A stretch of DNA of 64,000 nt. Source: Echinarachnius parma (taxonomy: Eukaryota > Echinodermata > Echinoidea > Clypeasteroida > Echinarachniidae). The stretch spans positions 1 through 64,000 of the forward strand of contig JBAMJV010007213.1 in the NCBI GenBank assembly GCA_037951105.1, given 5' to 3'. Shown here one piece after another: positions 63,397 to 64,000 of the stretch (its first letter is position 1; the number at the start of each line of letters is the position of its first letter). The notes beneath the pieces were generated by a model. The model saw nothing but the letters and a program-made list of their open reading frames with translations, was not told the DNA's origin and did no database searches. The translations under genes and the position numbers were made by a program.

Positions 63397-64000
63397 TATA
63401 TCCTTCGCATAATCATAATCATCGCAAAAATTGATTATTTCAATTAAATTAAAGACAAATATAAAGAAAAACAAAACATTGATCATGGAACCATCACTCC
63501 ACTGACTATGTTCTGTTTGTGACACTGACCCCCTTTGCGCAATAGTCCTAGCGCAGAGCGCGTATTGCGCTATCTTTCCATTCATGGTTACGCGCCTTAA
63601 CAACTAATGCGCACCCAAATGCAAAACGCGCGCATCAAAGTGAATAATTAACCTGCTTTTCAGTACACACGTGTAATTGTATGGAGAAAATAGTTATTCG
63701 TACATTACACATACAGCTAGTGCAGTGCACACCGCGGCCGATTGTTAAATGACGAATTATGTCACGACCACAGAAGGACAACGATGCACATTGTGCACCA
63801 TTGTCGTAATTTTTAAATTCGAATACCGCTACGTTATACATGAAATGCATCTCTAGAATATTCTTTGGAACTTATTGATATTCACGGGTGAAAATATGCT
63901 GTGTTTCTTTTTGAATAACTCCTTGAGAAATCTCGTCGAGCATCTTTCGCAAGCTAAAACAAGATCTCTTCTCGCAGGGAAGTTTTATAACACGCATCTC

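Larger units (their letters stand above)
61941..64000. other. Upstream intron of the sulfatase, repeats only
   Basis: No exon with N-terminal sulfatase motifs was found on the minus strand. It contains a TTAA-family element (62285-62695), a TIR element (62962-63213), a long palindrome (63227-63396) and about 600 bases at the right edge in which I see nothing. Confidence 0.6.

Overview
The window looks like nuclear DNA of an invertebrate deuterostome, most likely an echinoderm. The evidence is an AT-rich, intron-rich sequence packed with small TIR elements, tRNA-derived SINEs and long poly(G/C) runs, plus two gene families known to be expanded in sea urchins and relatives: a Death-NACHT-LRR innate immune receptor (NLR) and an arylsulfatase B-like sulfatase. 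Neither the species nor the class can be fixed from the sequence alone. Gene models below rest on splice sites, reading phase and recognisable protein motifs; no alignment program was run.

Layout. 1-5275 is a diverged direct copy of 40627-46570 (segmental duplication). 5276-22705 has no recognisable gene: it holds TIR elements, local duplications (8.5/9.2 kb; 10.9-13.6, 14.3-15.4 and 19.7-22.1 kb) and a tRNA-like pseudogene near 16.3 kb. The NLR gene runs on the + strand: start-codon exon 22706-22752, Death exon 25106-25359, NACHT exon 26636-28242, LRR exons 35665-35846 and 37320-37413, and a doubtful terminal exon at 48099-48188. All junctions keep phase and the five firm exons give 720 codons. 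Its 7.4-kb third intron holds a decayed piece of the gene's own NACHT exon and repeated intron segments. 37.6-39.9 kb is a tandem duplication; 40.6-46.6 kb is the second copy of the segmental duplication and carries a Crypton/DUF3504-like fragment; 46.6-53.2 kb is repeats.

The sulfatase lies on the - strand, convergent with the NLR. Five exons (61465-61699, 60336-60461, 56515-56654, 55244-55417, 54096-54244) join in phase and encode the C-terminal half of the enzyme. The catalytic N-terminal half must lie beyond the right edge. Every one of these five exons has one or more decayed partial copies next to it, so the locus is an exon-by-exon mosaic of old tandem duplications. One copy was split by a nested transposon with an 8-bp target duplication. 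Several copies still have donor sites and open frames.

The NLR would act in cytosolic pathogen sensing and the sulfatase in sulfated-glycan turnover; nothing in the sequence links them functionally. The most unusual structures are the sulfatase exon mosaic, the self-derived NLR intron, and a 527-bp palindrome at 34.3-34.8 kb that carries a nearly complete tRNA-like gene and is flanked by a 13-bp direct repeat.
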